In this document: positions 5,449 through 6,536 of the stretch, one piece after another
How the letters are laid out: every line of letters starts with the position of its first letter
Position numbering within the stretch: the first letter of the stretch is position 1
Source of the DNA: CAZHAC01 sp964383855
Lineage (GTDB): Bacteria; Chloroflexota; Dormibacteria; Dormibacterales; Dormibacteraceae
NCBI GenBank assembly: GCA_964383855.1
Contig: CAYLIP010000092.1
Coordinates: 1 to 6,536, forward strand
DNA: 6,536 bases
Reading direction: 5' to 3'
Program-made: the position numbers and the translations under genes
The notes under the pieces: generated by a model
The model's input: only the letters and a program-made list of their open reading frames with translations
Database searches by the model: none
What the model was told of the DNA's origin: nothing

Positions 5449-6294
5449 TTATCCGACGGTGACGGTCGCCTCCGACGGCTCGAGCGCGGGCGCCCCGCAG
5501 AAGGCCTCGTAGTCGATCAGGCCGGTCACCGTGGGGTTGTCGCCGCAGAGCGGGCAGGCCGGGTTGCGCCGCAGGTTGACCCTCCGGAACGACATGTCCA
5601 TACCCTCGAAGATCAGCAGCTTCCCGATCAGCGTGTCGCCGATACCCAGGATCTGCTTGATCGTCTCGAAGGCCATCATGCTGCCGATGATTCCGGGCAG
5701 GACGCCGAAGACGCCGGCCTCCGCGCAGCTGGGCACGGCGCCCGGCGGCGGCGGGGTGGCGAACAGGCAGCGGTAGCAGCCGGTGCCCCTGGCGGCGTCG
5801 AACATGGTCATCTGACCCTCGAACCGGTAGATCGCGCCGTGGGCCAGCGGCTTGCCGAGGAAGTAGGCGGCGTCGTTGGCGAGGTAGCGGGTCGGGAAGT
5901 TGTCGGTGCCGTCGAGGATGACGTCGTAGTCCTTGAAGATCTCGAGCGCGTTCTCGGAGTTGATGTGGACGGGGTGCTTGACCACCTCCACGTCCCGGTT
6001 GATGGCGGCGATCGCCTCGGCGGCGGAGTCGACCTTGGGCTTGCCGAGGTCGTCCACACCGTGGAGGATCTGGCGCTGCAGGTTGCTCGCGTCGACCACG
6101 TCGAAGTCGAGGATGCCGATCCTGCCCACCCCGGCCGCGGCCAGGTAGAGGGCGGCCGGCGAGCCCAGTCCGCCGGCTCCCAGCAAGAGCACGCTCGAGT
6201 TGAGCAGCTTGCGCTGCCCCGCGCCGCCAACCTCGGGAAGGATCAGGTGGCGGGCGTAGCGCGATACCTGATCGGGGGTGAAGCTCTGAACCAT
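5449..6294 (-). CDS. moeB: MoeB/ThiF-family sulfur-carrier adenylyltransferase (E1-like), no rhodanese domain
   Basis: Activates the C-terminal Gly-Gly of a ubiquitin-like sulfur carrier (MoaD, ThiS or CysO type) by adenylation before thiocarboxylate formation. 281 residues from ATG 6294. Motifs: RYARHLILPEVG (12-23), nucleotide loop GAGGLGSP (39-46), DxxxxxNLQRQ (66-75), GTDN (129-132), zinc pairs CYRC (173-176) and CPLCG (247-251), and SCAEAG with Cys190 as the likely crossover Cys. A linker-like segment GLIDYEAFCG (258-267) resembles that joining the E1 and rhodanese domains in MoeZ/MOCS3, but the protein stops about 14 residues later, so the rhodanese is absent. An in-frame TTG at 6300 is an alternative start, but a -10 box ends nine bases before the ATG, favouring 6294 and a nearly leaderless mRNA. 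It heads a unit with larE. The carrier protein is not present here, so MoeB versus ThiF cannot be decided. Confidence 0.9.
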   Translation of the reverse strand: MVQSFTPDQVSRYARHLILPEVGGAGQRKLLNSSVLLLGAGGLGSPAALYLAAAGVGRIGILDFDVVDASNLQRQILHGVDDLGKPKVDSAAEAIAAINRDVEVVKHPVHINSENALEIFKDYDVILDGTDNFPTRYLANDAAYFLGKPLAHGAIYRFEGQMTMFDAARGTGCYRCLFATPPPPGAVPSCAEAGVFGVLPGIIGSMMAFETIKQILGIGDTLIGKLLIFEGMDMSFRRVNLRRNPACPLCGDNPTVTGLIDYEAFCGAPALEPSEATVTVG

Positions 6295-6303
6295 CTCCAA
6301 GCG

Positions 6304-6309
6304 AATATA
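6304..6309 (-). promoter_or_regulatory. -10 box TATATT for the moeB-larE unit
   Basis: TATATT on the minus strand ends nine bases before ATG 6294, placing the expected transcription start at about 6297, only 2-4 bases before the start codon. It fits the TANNNT pattern of near-leaderless promoters. The sequence about 17 bases upstream (AATAGG) does not resemble TTGACA. Confidence 0.55.
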
Positions 6310-6321
6310 CCCACCCCCCTC

Positions 6322-6341
6322 AGGGCCTATTCCGATGCCCT
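6322..6341. promoter_or_regulatory. Inverted repeat AGGGC-N10-GCCCT in the divergent spacer, possible operator
   Basis: Five-base arms 6322-6326 and 6337-6341 form a perfect dyad with a ten-base gap, centred between the two divergent -10 boxes. A dimeric regulator bound here would cover the -35 areas of both promoters. Short GC arms can occur by chance, so this is a candidate only. Confidence 0.3.
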
Positions 6342-6344
6342 ACC

Positions 6345-6350
6345 TACAAT
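6345..6350 (+). promoter_or_regulatory. -10 box TACAAT for the divergent plus-strand gene
   Basis: TACAAT is followed by six bases and then the GTG at 6357, so the predicted transcription start coincides with the start codon, the classic leaderless arrangement. No Shine-Dalgarno sequence is present and no TTGACA-like -35 is visible. Confidence 0.6.
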
Positions 6351-6356
6351 TCGGCC

Positions 6357-6536
6357 GTGGACACCGAGTACCTCGACGACGAGCAGGTGATCGCCCTCTA
6401 CAACAAGGTCCGGGCCGGCCGCCGGACCTGGCCGGCCGGCATCTGGACGTCGCCGGCCGCGCTCCAGTACGCCGTCACCGTCTTCGACTACTGGATCCAC
6501 AACGTGATGGGCTGGAAGAGCTGGGTCGACGCCCGC
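6357..6536 (+). CDS. Unrecognised protein, N-terminal 60 residues, cut by window edge
   Basis: An open frame from GTG 6357 to the right edge, reading MDTEYLDDEQVIALYNKV at its start. It is the only open frame that fits the upstream -10 box. The visible part is soluble, likely helical, and rich in Trp and Tyr (five Trp in 60 residues), with a stretch RRTWPAGIW (22-30) and a later YWIHNVMGWKSW (45-56). The layout of acidic N-terminus, basic stretch, proline-glycine-tryptophan and then an amphipathic helix ending in GW is loosely reminiscent of small DUF4046-like helical modules, but this is a weak memory match. No function is assigned. It is divergent from moeB across 62 bases. Confidence 0.65.
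   Translation, partial: MDTEYLDDEQVIALYNKVRAGRRTWPAGIWTSPAALQYAVTVFDYWIHNVMGWKSWVDAR

Overview
This is a GC-rich chromosomal window of densely packed housekeeping and accessory metabolic genes. Seven genes lie on the minus strand, and one partial gene diverges on the plus strand at the right edge. Starts are mostly non-ATG: five of the seven minus-strand genes are best read from GTG or TTG, as is the plus-strand gene. Shine-Dalgarno sequences are weak or absent, and two starts sit directly behind -10 boxes, as in leaderless transcripts. Together with a bacterial protein O-mannosyltransferase, this suggests a high-GC Terrabacteria-type bacterium (Actinobacteriota, Chloroflexota or Dormibacterota-like). 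No marker gene in the window fixes the lineage. I see no mobile element, tRNA, rRNA or CRISPR array.

Layout, in the direction of minus-strand transcription (right to left): a MoeB/ThiF-type E1-like adenylyltransferase (6294-5449); nine bases later a LarE-type sulfur transferase (5439-4594); a 109-base gap with hairpins and a short direct repeat; mtnA, 5-methylthioribose-1-phosphate isomerase (4484-3528); mtnP, methylthioadenosine phosphorylase (3531-2725, overlapping mtnA by 4 bases); glpK, glycerol kinase (2732-1251, overlapping mtnP by 8 bases); a two-TM membrane protein with a PH-like C-terminal region (1239-658); and a GT39 protein O-mannosyltransferase (from 661, running off the left edge and overlapping its neighbour by 4 bases). 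On the plus strand an unrecognised gene starts at 6357 and runs off the right edge.

Functionally there are three blocks. The first is a sulfur-activation pair (moeB-larE) that could serve molybdopterin or thiocarboxylate sulfur carriers and the nickel-pincer cofactor. The second is a carbon and sulfur salvage block: mtnP phosphorolyses methylthioadenosine to adenine and methylthioribose-1-phosphate, mtnA isomerises that to methylthioribulose-1-phosphate, and glpK feeds glycerol in as glycerol-3-phosphate. The third is a membrane and cell-surface pair (PH-like protein and mannosyltransferase). The tight overlaps suggest co-transcription from mtnA through the mannosyltransferase.

No wholly new system is evident. 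The most interesting points are the back-to-back leaderless-type promoters in a 56-base divergent spacer, the moeB-larE pairing with an iron-sulfur-type cysteine set in LarE, the extended extracytoplasmic insert in the mannosyltransferase, and a glycerol kinase that lacks both classical regulatory sites.
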